Source of the DNA: a virus
Virus record (IMG/VR): IMGVR_UViG_3300013286_000031
Location: 1 to 35,551 of that record
Direction: 5' to 3' (one strand)
DNA length: 35,551 nt
The notes beneath the pieces are model-generated. The model saw only the letters and a list, made by a program, of their open reading frames with translations. It made no database searches and was not told the DNA's origin. How positions within the stretch are numbered: position 1 is the stretch's first letter; every line of letters starts with the position of its first letter. Positions 1-6,554 of the stretch are shown piece after piece. The translations under genes were made by a program, and so were the position numbers.

Positions 1-2
1 AG

Positions 3-47
3 ATGAAAATGCGTAAAGCTCGCAAAGGTCGTAAAGCTCGCAAGTAA
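3..47 (+). CDS. Tiny Lys/Arg/Gly-rich basic peptide (14 aa)
   Basis: This open frame encodes MKMRKARKGRKARK and ends TAA. It is almost wholly Lys, Arg, Gly and Ala and closely resembles the 13-aa peptide encoded at 35467-35508 near the other edge. The true start may lie upstream, outside the window, so it could be the tail of a slightly longer peptide. A role such as nucleic-acid binding is only inferred from the charge; a frame this small is not proof of translation. Confidence 0.45.
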   Translation: MKMRKARKGRKARK

Positions 48-75
48 TCCGTAAGGATTGCTTTGGGTGACCAAA
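46..75 (+). other. Two tandem hairpins with GNRA tetraloops
   Basis: Positions 46-50 (AATCC) pair with 55-59 (GGATT) around the loop GTAA. Positions 62-66 (TTTGG) pair with 71-75 (CCAAA) around the loop GTGA. Both stems are perfect five-base-pair stems and both loops fit GNRA, the stable RNA tetraloop class. They start inside the stop codon of the tiny peptide gene and are followed by a third, longer stem at 86-114. This may be a structured 3' UTR, an RNA-stabilising element or part of a small RNA. Function is unknown. Confidence 0.5.
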
Positions 76-85
76 CAAGTCCTAC

Positions 86-114
86 GGGGAGGAGGAAACT
101 AAATAAACCTCCCC
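86..114 (+). terminator. GC-rich hairpin, probable terminator or attenuator
   Basis: GGGGAGG at 86-92 pairs perfectly with CCTCCCC at 108-114 around a 15-base A-rich loop. The following stretch is only moderately T-rich, so termination may be partial. It lies between the tiny peptide genes that follow the portal and the capsid-module promoter at 117-144. Confidence 0.5.
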
Positions 115-116
115 AC

Positions 117-144
117 TTGACAATTGTTATATTTAGATTACGAT
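117..144 (+). promoter_or_regulatory. Sigma70-type promoter for the capsid/tail module
   Basis: A perfect -35 box TTGACA at 117-122 is followed, after 16 bases, by TACGAT at 139-144 (four of six matches to TATAAT). It sits directly after the terminator-like hairpin and 26 bases before the first structural gene at 170. It would let host RNA polymerase transcribe the left arm; no phage RNA polymerase is visible. Confidence 0.55.
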
Positions 145-169
145 TAGCGTTAATTTCATAGGAAAATAT

Positions 170-706
170 ATGGGCGTACCGTCAGACAAGTTAATGGAAA
201 TGATTAAATCCCAAAAGGATGGCGCAACTCCTGGTGGGCTTCCACAAGCACTAGAAGGACCTGGCAATATTTCCGATGCTTCTGCTCCCCCAATGGGATC
301 ACCAATGTCCACTCCTGAACCTAAGATGGGTAATCGGGAAGCCTCAATGATTAACATTTCGATGGCTATGGATTTACTAGAACAAGCATTACCTGCGTTG
401 GGAAGCGAATCAGGTGAAGGTCAAAAACTTCTTTCCGCTATTCGCACCATGACGGGCATCATTGGTCCTAAGAAGTCTAAGGTAAACGAACTTCAACCAA
501 CCGAAATTATGCAAATGCTTCAAACATTACCTCAAGCTGGTGGCGCAACTGCTGAAGGTAAAGCAATGCAACAAGCGCCACAAATCCCAGGTATGTCACC
601 TGGCGGTGGTATGCCTCCTCCTACACCTCTTGGTGCTGGTGGTGGTATGCCTCCTCCTTCTGGCGGTATGCCAGGTGGTATGCCTTCCGCAACTCCAAAA
701 ATGTAA
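170..706 (+). CDS. Pro/Gly/Met-rich phage protein, head-region
   Basis: A 178-aa protein of unrecognised family. Its first half is mixed, with a short predicted helical core around residues 60-100 (SMINISMAMDLLEQ). Its last 45 or so residues are low-complexity Gly-Gly-Met-Pro-Pro-Pro repeats, which should be disordered. AGGA at 160-163 gives a ribosome site for the ATG at 170. It is the first gene after the promoter at 117-144 and lies upstream of the scaffold and capsid genes. A minor head or assembly role is likely from position alone. Confidence 0.75.
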   Translation: MGVPSDKLMEMIKSQKDGATPGGLPQALEGPGNISDASAPPMGSPMSTPEPKMGNREASMINISMAMDLLEQALPALGSESGEGQKLLSAIRTMTGIIGPKKSKVNELQPTEIMQMLQTLPQAGGATAEGKAMQQAPQIPGMSPGGGMPPPTPLGAGGGMPPPSGGMPGGMPSATPKM

Positions 707-715
707 GGAATTACT

Positions 716-901
716 ATGGAACTCTTTAAACCACGTGGATCAGCACAACCACGCAGACCTACCGATAACAACCAAAAAAACGGTCAAGTTATCAATACAC
801 CACGTTTCTCACAGTTTGGTGGCTTAACATCTGCTTCTAAAGCAGGTTTTAAGAACATGATGACTATGAGCCATCCTGGTGACACCAAAAAAGTTATCTA
901 A
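716..901 (+). CDS. Small hypothetical phage protein (61 aa)
   Basis: A basic 61-aa protein without a recognisable domain, containing RFSQFGGLTSASKAGFKNMM. AAGGA overlapping the previous stop supports the ATG at 716. It lies between the Pro/Gly-rich protein and the scaffold candidate in a tightly packed + strand operon. No function is assigned. Confidence 0.65.
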   Translation: MELFKPRGSAQPRRPTDNNQKNGQVINTPRFSQFGGLTSASKAGFKNMMTMSHPGDTKKVI

Positions 902-919
902 AGAAAAAGGGGATAAATC

Positions 920-1441
920 ATGTCTTTAGAAGATCTTTCATTAGAACAACGTGATGAGTTGGCATTGTTAGCCAAGCAATTGTCTGACAATCCAAACACA
1001 CGTAAAGAATTTTTACGAATGACCAAGAAAGTTCGACCTGAGCTTTCAGTGCCAGAACTTGACATTGAGGAATACACTAACTCCAAAGTTAATGATGCCG
1101 AAAAAAGAGTAATGGCTTTAGAATCAAAATTGCGTGAGCGTGATGCAGTTGAAGAACTAAACAAGCGCAGAGCAAAATTAGGTCGTAGCGAAGAAGAAAT
1201 TGCTGAAATTGAAAAAGTAATGCTTGAACAAGGTGTGACTAATCACGAAACAGCAGCTCAATATTTTGATTGGATGAAGCAAGCAGCAACGCCTACTCCA
1301 ATGGGATACAGTTCTAGCCCGATGAATAAGTTTAACCTTGATAAGTATTGGAAAAACCCACAGATGGGCGCTAGAGATGAAGCACAAAAAGCGTTGATGG
1401 AATTGAAAAATCAAAATTCAAGACCAATCGGTTTTAAATAA
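920..1441 (+). CDS. Probable scaffolding protein
   Basis: A 173-aa, highly charged protein, mostly predicted helix with coiled-coil character from about residue 45 to 110 (runs of E, K and R, e.g. NDAEKRVMALESKLRERD). The C-terminus is short and basic. Scaffolds of tailed phages are typically small, helical, charged and encoded directly before the major capsid gene, which is exactly its place. The assignment rests on composition and position, not on a recognised motif. The leader AAGGGGATAA is one of several similar ribosome-binding leaders in this genome. Confidence 0.6.
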   Translation: MSLEDLSLEQRDELALLAKQLSDNPNTRKEFLRMTKKVRPELSVPELDIEEYTNSKVNDAEKRVMALESKLRERDAVEELNKRRAKLGRSEEEIAEIEKVMLEQGVTNHETAAQYFDWMKQAATPTPMGYSSSPMNKFNLDKYWKNPQMGARDEAQKALMELKNQNSRPIGFK

Positions 1442-1443
1442 GT

Positions 1444-1464
1444 AGTAAATAGGGGATATTTACT
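1444..1464 (+). promoter_or_regulatory. Perfect stem-loop in the major-capsid leader
   Basis: AGTAAAT at 1444-1450 pairs perfectly with ATTTACT at 1458-1464 around the loop AGGGGAT. The stem ends just before the ribosome-binding sequence TAGGAG at 1466-1471 and the capsid ATG at 1478. Such leader hairpins commonly stabilise or set the processing of abundant structural mRNAs. There is no T-run, so it is not a convincing terminator. Confidence 0.45.
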
Positions 1465-1477
1465 TTAGGAGTTTATT

Positions 1478-2488
1478 ATGCCAATAGGCGGAGGAATTGT
1501 TCCAGCCTCGGGTTCATCGCAATATAATGAGTTAACATACGTAACTCGTAGAGCGTTTATCCCTAAGCTGGTCGTACAGCTTTACAACAGCACACCTTTG
1601 ATGGCTGCTTTGATTGCAAACAGTCAACAGGCTTCAGGCGGTGTATCCCAAGTTACCGTGCCAGTTCAAGGCGCTCAGTTTGTTAACGCACAATGGTCTG
1701 ACTACTCTGGTTCATTCAATCAGCCAGCAGTTCAGCAAGGTGCATTTAACGCTGAATTTAACTTAAAGTTAATGATTGCCCCAGTGCCTTTCTTGGGTAT
1801 GGAAGGTGCAGTTCAGCAAGATTACGCCATTATTCCATTGATCGAAGCTCGTATGAACGATGCGACCAACGTAATGATGGATGCAATGGCTACTGCGCTT
1901 TATAACAACTACACCAACACACAACAGTTCATTGGATTGCCAGGCGCTATTGATGATGGTACAAACTTAGCTACTTACGGTAACATCAACCGTTCTACAT
2001 ACGCTTGGTGGAAATCAACTCGTTATGCAGCGGGTAACGTAAACCCAACACGTCAAAACGTATTGCAATACATTTCTGGTACTGTCAAAAAAGGCGCTGA
2101 AGTTCCTACTTTTGCCGTTTGCGGTTTTGGCACATGGACTTTGTTAGCACAAGACTATGTAGGTCAAGAACAATACGTTATCACCCCAGGAAACGCTTTT
2201 GATGGCGATTCTAACGGTCCTCAAGCAGCTTTCCGTGCTTTGATGGTCGCTGGTGTTCCTGTCTATCCAGATCCATACTGCCCTGAAGGTATCATGTACT
2301 TCATCAACAGTAACTACTTGAACCTTTATATTCACGATCAAGGTTCTTTTGTATTTACTGGTTTTGAATCTACCTTACCAAACTGGCAGATCGGTTATGT
2401 TGGCGCTGTTTTGATGATTGCCGAATTGGTAAGCACCAAACCTAAGTCAATGACTGTGGTGTCTGGTTATAACTCTATTTCACTATAA
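1478..2488 (+). CDS. Major capsid protein
   Basis: A 336-aa protein with the features of an HK97-fold-type podovirus capsid subunit. The N-terminal arm is followed by SQYNELTYVTRRAFIPKL, a helical stretch containing EARMNDATNVMMDAMATALY, and a C-terminal part with HDQGSFVFTGFESTLPNW that resembles the A-domain region of these proteins. Size and position fit: it follows the scaffold candidate and precedes small decoration-like proteins. It has a strong AGGAG ribosome site. No protease domain or capsid-fused scaffold is visible. Confidence 0.88.
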   Translation: MPIGGGIVPASGSSQYNELTYVTRRAFIPKLVVQLYNSTPLMAALIANSQQASGGVSQVTVPVQGAQFVNAQWSDYSGSFNQPAVQQGAFNAEFNLKLMIAPVPFLGMEGAVQQDYAIIPLIEARMNDATNVMMDAMATALYNNYTNTQQFIGLPGAIDDGTNLATYGNINRSTYAWWKSTRYAAGNVNPTRQNVLQYISGTVKKGAEVPTFAVCGFGTWTLLAQDYVGQEQYVITPGNAFDGDSNGPQAAFRALMVAGVPVYPDPYCPEGIMYFINSNYLNLYIHDQGSFVFTGFESTLPNWQIGYVGAVLMIAELVSTKPKSMTVVSGYNSISL

Positions 2489-2500
2489 GGAGCTGATAAC

Positions 2501-2842
2501 ATGGCACTCGGTTTAAATAAAATCCTCATTGCTGGTACTTATGAAAATACGCCTGGTGCGTATTGGCAAGCTGCCACCAATATCTCTGTAACTACCGCTG
2601 GTAACGTAGTTCCTGCTGGTACTTACATGATGTTTAGTACATCAAACGTAGTTATCCAAGCCGTTTCTAATTACAACGCTACAAGTAACGTGGCTACATT
2701 CTCAAACGTGTATCCAATCAATTCAGGCGGTGTAGTTATTTCTGACGGTGTAAACGTACAATTATTGGCAACCACTAACACTACAGCTCAGTTGATTACT
2801 GTAAACGGTGGTATTCCTGTAACTGGCACATTTAACAGTTAA
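2501..2842 (+). CDS. Small beta-rich virion protein, decoration candidate
   Basis: A 113-aa protein rich in Thr, Val, Asn and Ser, with alternating hydrophobic residues typical of small beta-sandwich head proteins. It lies 12 bases after the capsid gene with its own AAGGAG site. Head decoration or stabilisation is inferred from composition and position. No family is recognised. Confidence 0.65.
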   Translation: MALGLNKILIAGTYENTPGAYWQAATNISVTTAGNVVPAGTYMMFSTSNVVIQAVSNYNATSNVATFSNVYPINSGGVVISDGVNVQLLATTNTTAQLITVNGGIPVTGTFNS

Positions 2843-2852
2843 GGAGCGATAA

Positions 2853-3323
2853 ATGGCTAATTCCGATTCAGTATCACAGTTTTACTTGGATAGTTTTGGC
2901 TATGGTCGTGTTGCTGTTATTAAAGCAACTGCTTTGAATACATCTGGAAATGGCGCTGCCACTGGTATCGTCATTCCTTTTCTTAGCGGTGGTTTAACTA
3001 ATGCAAATGCTACAGTTGGATCTGGAAGCGTTATTCTTAAGACAATTCGTGTACAAAACCCAACAGGTTCTGTAGCTTCAGCGAACGTGTCAATTACTAC
3101 AAGTAATGACGGTAACATCTCAAACGTAGTAGTAGCAAACGTAGTTTTAAGCACTATTACAGGCGCTGGTAAATACCAAGACCTTACTATTGCTGGTAAC
3201 TACGGTGCTAACACAGCCGTATCTGGATACACAACCCAAGCCTTATATGTCAATGTGAACACTGTAAGCGGTAACGCAAACACTGTTGATATTGCTGTTT
3301 ATGGCGATGTAGTTAGTTTCTAA
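2853..3323 (+). CDS. Beta-rich virion protein, decoration candidate
   Basis: A 156-aa protein beginning MANSDSVSQFYLDSFGYGR, followed by a Thr/Val/Asn/Ser-rich beta-type body. Composition resembles the preceding 113-aa protein and suggests another head or decoration component. The stop overlaps the next start (TAATG at 3321-3325), so translation is coupled. The specific role is not determined. Confidence 0.65.
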   Translation: MANSDSVSQFYLDSFGYGRVAVIKATALNTSGNGAATGIVIPFLSGGLTNANATVGSGSVILKTIRVQNPTGSVASANVSITTSNDGNISNVVVANVVLSTITGAGKYQDLTIAGNYGANTAVSGYTTQALYVNVNTVSGNANTVDIAVYGDVVSF

Positions 3324-3658
3324 TGTCTAATATCTTTGTAACCAATCACTCTGACAAACTCTATAAAGATGGATATGGCGGTGTGTTTTATGAGTTTGTG
3401 CCAAGTAAAACAGTAGAAGTACCTGTTGAAGTTGCTAGGCACATATTTGGTTATGGAGAGAACAACAAAGAGCCTTACTTGGCTAGGTTAGGATGGATTA
3501 CAACTTCCAATGATTTAGATAAAGGTTTAGAGATCTTGTCTAAATGGGAATTGTCCACCGAACCACCAAAAAAAAACCAATCGTTATCCCCGTTGGTGGA
3601 AAGAGTACCCTTGCCCATTAAAAAGGCAGGGGGAAAAGTCCTTCAAGCAGTAGCATGA
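3323..3658 (+). CDS. Conserved-looking head-tail region protein
   Basis: A 111-aa protein with an N-terminal beta-type part (NIFVTNHSDKLYKDGYGGVFYEF) and HIFGY...PYLARLGWI in the middle. The C-terminus is Lys/Pro-rich and probably disordered. It is translationally coupled to the upstream gene and precedes the adaptor candidate. Small proteins of this look are common near phage capsid genes, but I do not assign a function. Confidence 0.6.
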   Translation: MSNIFVTNHSDKLYKDGYGGVFYEFVPSKTVEVPVEVARHIFGYGENNKEPYLARLGWITTSNDLDKGLEILSKWELSTEPPKKNQSLSPLVERVPLPIKKAGGKVLQAVA

Positions 3659-3672
3659 TTTATGGAAAATAA

Positions 3673-4557
3673 ATGGCAACCTTATCGAGTTACCTTACCG
3701 AAGTCGAGAGATTGCTCCATGATGCCAACAACAATTTTTATAGTCAGACACAATTAACTGATTACATCAATTCGGCAAGAGAGCGATTAGTCAGAGATAC
3801 TGGGTGCTTACGCACAATCCAGATTGCTCAAGTGCCTTATAAAGTTCCATCATCAAGTGTTATCAATGGTGCTACGCCAGCAAACCCAACTCAATGGGTA
3901 GCAAACACTGCGGTCACAATTAACACTTTTGTATTTAGCAATATTTATATTTATCAATATGCTACAGGCGGAACTTCAGGTTCTTCTGCGCCAGCTTATC
4001 CTAATGCAACAACTAGCAACTACAACAACTACCCACCAAGCACCCCGTTTGCTGATGGCACGGCTACTTTGCAATATGTTGGTAATTGTGAAAATATTTA
4101 CTACTCAACTTTGCCTCAAGGATCAAATACTTTAGACATTATCAATATCAACTTGTATTGGGGGAATACCCGTGTACCGATGGATTATTTATCTTGGTCT
4201 GACTTTAATGCTCGTTTACGGTTTTGGCAAAATTATATCGGCAGACCTTTGGCATTTACCATATACGGTCAAGGTCAAATATATTTCGGACCTGTACCCG
4301 ATCAAATCTACCAATTAGAAATTGATACTGTTGTATTGCCAACAGCTTTAAATTTAAATACAGCATCTACTACCGATGTTATCAACGATCCCTATACAGT
4401 TTGTGTTAAATTTTACGCTGCTTATTTAGCCAAATTTTATGAGCAAAGTTTTGGCGAAGCTGAGATATTTAAGCAACAATACGATAAACAAATTGCTTCT
4501 GTTCTCAATACGGTTTACACCAGGAGAATTCCAAGCGTTTACAGTAGTCCATACTAA
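3673..4557 (+). CDS. Head-tail adaptor candidate
   Basis: A 294-aa protein whose N-terminus (SYLTEVERLLHDANNNFYSQ, then a helix with YINSARERLVRDTGCLR) resembles the phage adaptor proteins that dock under the portal, equivalent in role to tail tubular protein A. A beta-rich, variable insertion spans roughly residues 55-150. The C-terminus returns to helix (YAAYLAKFYEQSFGEAEIFKQQYDKQI). It precedes the nozzle-like protein, the usual podovirus order. Recognition is by motif and order. Confidence 0.68.
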   Translation: MATLSSYLTEVERLLHDANNNFYSQTQLTDYINSARERLVRDTGCLRTIQIAQVPYKVPSSSVINGATPANPTQWVANTAVTINTFVFSNIYIYQYATGGTSGSSAPAYPNATTSNYNNYPPSTPFADGTATLQYVGNCENIYYSTLPQGSNTLDIININLYWGNTRVPMDYLSWSDFNARLRFWQNYIGRPLAFTIYGQGQIYFGPVPDQIYQLEIDTVVLPTALNLNTASTTDVINDPYTVCVKFYAAYLAKFYEQSFGEAEIFKQQYDKQIASVLNTVYTRRIPSVYSSPY

Positions 4558-4559
4558 TT

Positions 4560-6554
4560 ATGGCTGCTGCCGAACAAAAAAAATCATATCAAGTTGTTAA
4601 GCAATTTAAAGGGCTCAACACTAAGGCTAACCGCACTGCTATTGAGGAAGATGAGTTTTCTTGGATTGAAAACGCTCAACCAGTCGGTTATGCCAACATC
4701 AAAATTGTTCCAACTTATAACCAAGTAAGCAATTCTTCTAACGTAGCGGTTACTTGGTCAAATACAGTAAGCCAATTGGCTTCTGTAAACATTGGTTTGT
4801 ATGATTATATTGTTGCTTTTTTAACAGACGGTTCTGCTCAATATTTCAACATTCAAACTGCTGCTACAGGAAACGTAGCCGTTGCAGGTACGTTTTCTAA
4901 CGCTGGAATAAGCTATTCTCAGTGGTACAACGACAGAATGTTAATCCTAGATTCTTTCAAGGGTTTATCTTCTTGGGATGGTAACAACGTAGTTTCCATA
5001 GGATCAGTAGGAGTTGTAGCAATTACCAACAAGGGTTCTGGGTACAATACCGCCCCTACAGTTACTATTTCAGCTCCTAATCAAGCTGGCGGAGTACAAG
5101 CTAACGCTACAGCATCTCTAACTAGCGGTGCAAATACCGTTGGTTTTGTCAGCCTGTCTAATGCGGGATCAGGATATAACGCTGCTCCCACCGTTACTTT
5201 TACGGGTGGGGGTGGATCAAATGCTTCAGCCGTAGCTGCATACACAACTTTTGCTACTGGAACTGTTACCATTAACGTCATTTCTGGAGGCGCTGGATAT
5301 ACCAATGCCTCTAACACTACCGTAACTATCACGGGTGGTGGTGGCTTGGGCGCAGTTGGTAATGCCGTTATTAGCGGTAACGTAGTGACTCAAGTGGTCA
5401 TGACTAACCCAGGATCAGGCTATACCAATAGCGCTAACCTTGTAGTAACCATTTCAGGTGGCGGTGCAACCAATAACGCCACATTGCAAGGCATAGTAAA
5501 CACAACGCAAAACGTGAGCATAGCGACCTTTTCAGGTCGAACATGGGTGGCAGCAGGTCGAACGATCTATTACAGCGCTGCGGGGTCTTATAGCGACTTT
5601 ACAAGCGTTTCTGCTGGATCAATAACCCTAACGGACTCAACCCTTCATGGAAACATTCAGCAGCTTCTTTCTGCTAATAACTTTTTGTATATTTTTGGCG
5701 ATGATTCGATCAACGTATTTTCGGATGTTAGGGTTACTACTAGTGGTACTACTATTTTTACTAACACAAACGTAAGCGCTTCTGTAGGATCAAAACGCCC
5801 TAACGCCATATTCCCGTATTTTCGTTCTGTGTTGTTTATGAACGATTACGGTATGTACGCTCTTGTAGGATCTACCACTTCAAAACTATCAGACAGCTTA
5901 GATGGTATGTTTCCTAATATTGACTTTGCTAGCCCTGTTTATGCTGGTCAAGTTTTAATCAATAATATTTTGTGCGCTGCATTTAACTTTAGATATTACG
6001 ATGCCATATTTACTCAAAGCTATCGCTATATTCAAGCGGTGTTTTTTGAGAAGAAATGGTTTTTAACTAGCCAAAATGACAGCCTTGCTTACATTACTTC
6101 TGTACCCGTTGGCGGTAAAGTAACTTTATATGGCACGTCTGGTCAAAACCTGTACCAGTTGTACTCTAACGCTACCGCTACTATTACCAGCCGTATTCAA
6201 ACCGCATTGATGCCAATGGGTGACCCCATTAGGACTAAACAAGCGTTAAAATTTGCTATTGAAGCTACTAACAGTAACGTAGTTGCATTATCCGCTACCG
6301 TTGACAGTGAAGTTGGCTCTAGCCCTGCATATTCGTTATCTAGTGCAATTATTTGGCAAAATAATTCGTTTGTCACAATTCCTTGGACTAATAATGCTGG
6401 TGCAACTATTAGTTGGGATTCTGTAGGATACGAATTGTATAAATCTGATGCTTCTCAGTATGGAAAATACTTGGGGTTAACAGTAACATCTAATAGTGCG
6501 GGATTTGTCTATAACGGCTTTGAATTTGAACATGAACTGAGAGTGAGATTCTAA
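4560..6554 (+). CDS. Tail nozzle / tubular-B-like protein with inserted repeats
   Basis: A 664-aa protein. Its start (QFKGLNTKANRTAIEEDEFS followed by WIENAQP) and C-terminal half resemble podovirus nozzle or DNA-stabilisation proteins (tail tubular B / P22 gp10 type). Between about residues 155 and 310 lie four divergent repeats of roughly 41-44 residues, each beginning G-(S/A)-GY and continuing with a beta strand (APTVT- or VVTI-like) and a GGGG turn. These look like an added beta-domain array on the tail surface. The stop overlaps the fibre start (TAATG), fitting a coordinated tail module. Confidence 0.72.
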   Translation: MAAAEQKKSYQVVKQFKGLNTKANRTAIEEDEFSWIENAQPVGYANIKIVPTYNQVSNSSNVAVTWSNTVSQLASVNIGLYDYIVAFLTDGSAQYFNIQTAATGNVAVAGTFSNAGISYSQWYNDRMLILDSFKGLSSWDGNNVVSIGSVGVVAITNKGSGYNTAPTVTISAPNQAGGVQANATASLTSGANTVGFVSLSNAGSGYNAAPTVTFTGGGGSNASAVAAYTTFATGTVTINVISGGAGYTNASNTTVTITGGGGLGAVGNAVISGNVVTQVVMTNPGSGYTNSANLVVTISGGGATNNATLQGIVNTTQNVSIATFSGRTWVAAGRTIYYSAAGSYSDFTSVSAGSITLTDSTLHGNIQQLLSANNFLYIFGDDSINVFSDVRVTTSGTTIFTNTNVSASVGSKRPNAIFPYFRSVLFMNDYGMYALVGSTTSKLSDSLDGMFPNIDFASPVYAGQVLINNILCAAFNFRYYDAIFTQSYRYIQAVFFEKKWFLTSQNDSLAYITSVPVGGKVTLYGTSGQNLYQLYSNATATITSRIQTALMPMGDPIRTKQALKFAIEATNSNVVALSATVDSEVGSSPAYSLSSAIIWQNNSFVTIPWTNNAGATISWDSVGYELYKSDASQYGKYLGLTVTSNSAGFVYNGFEFEHELRVRF

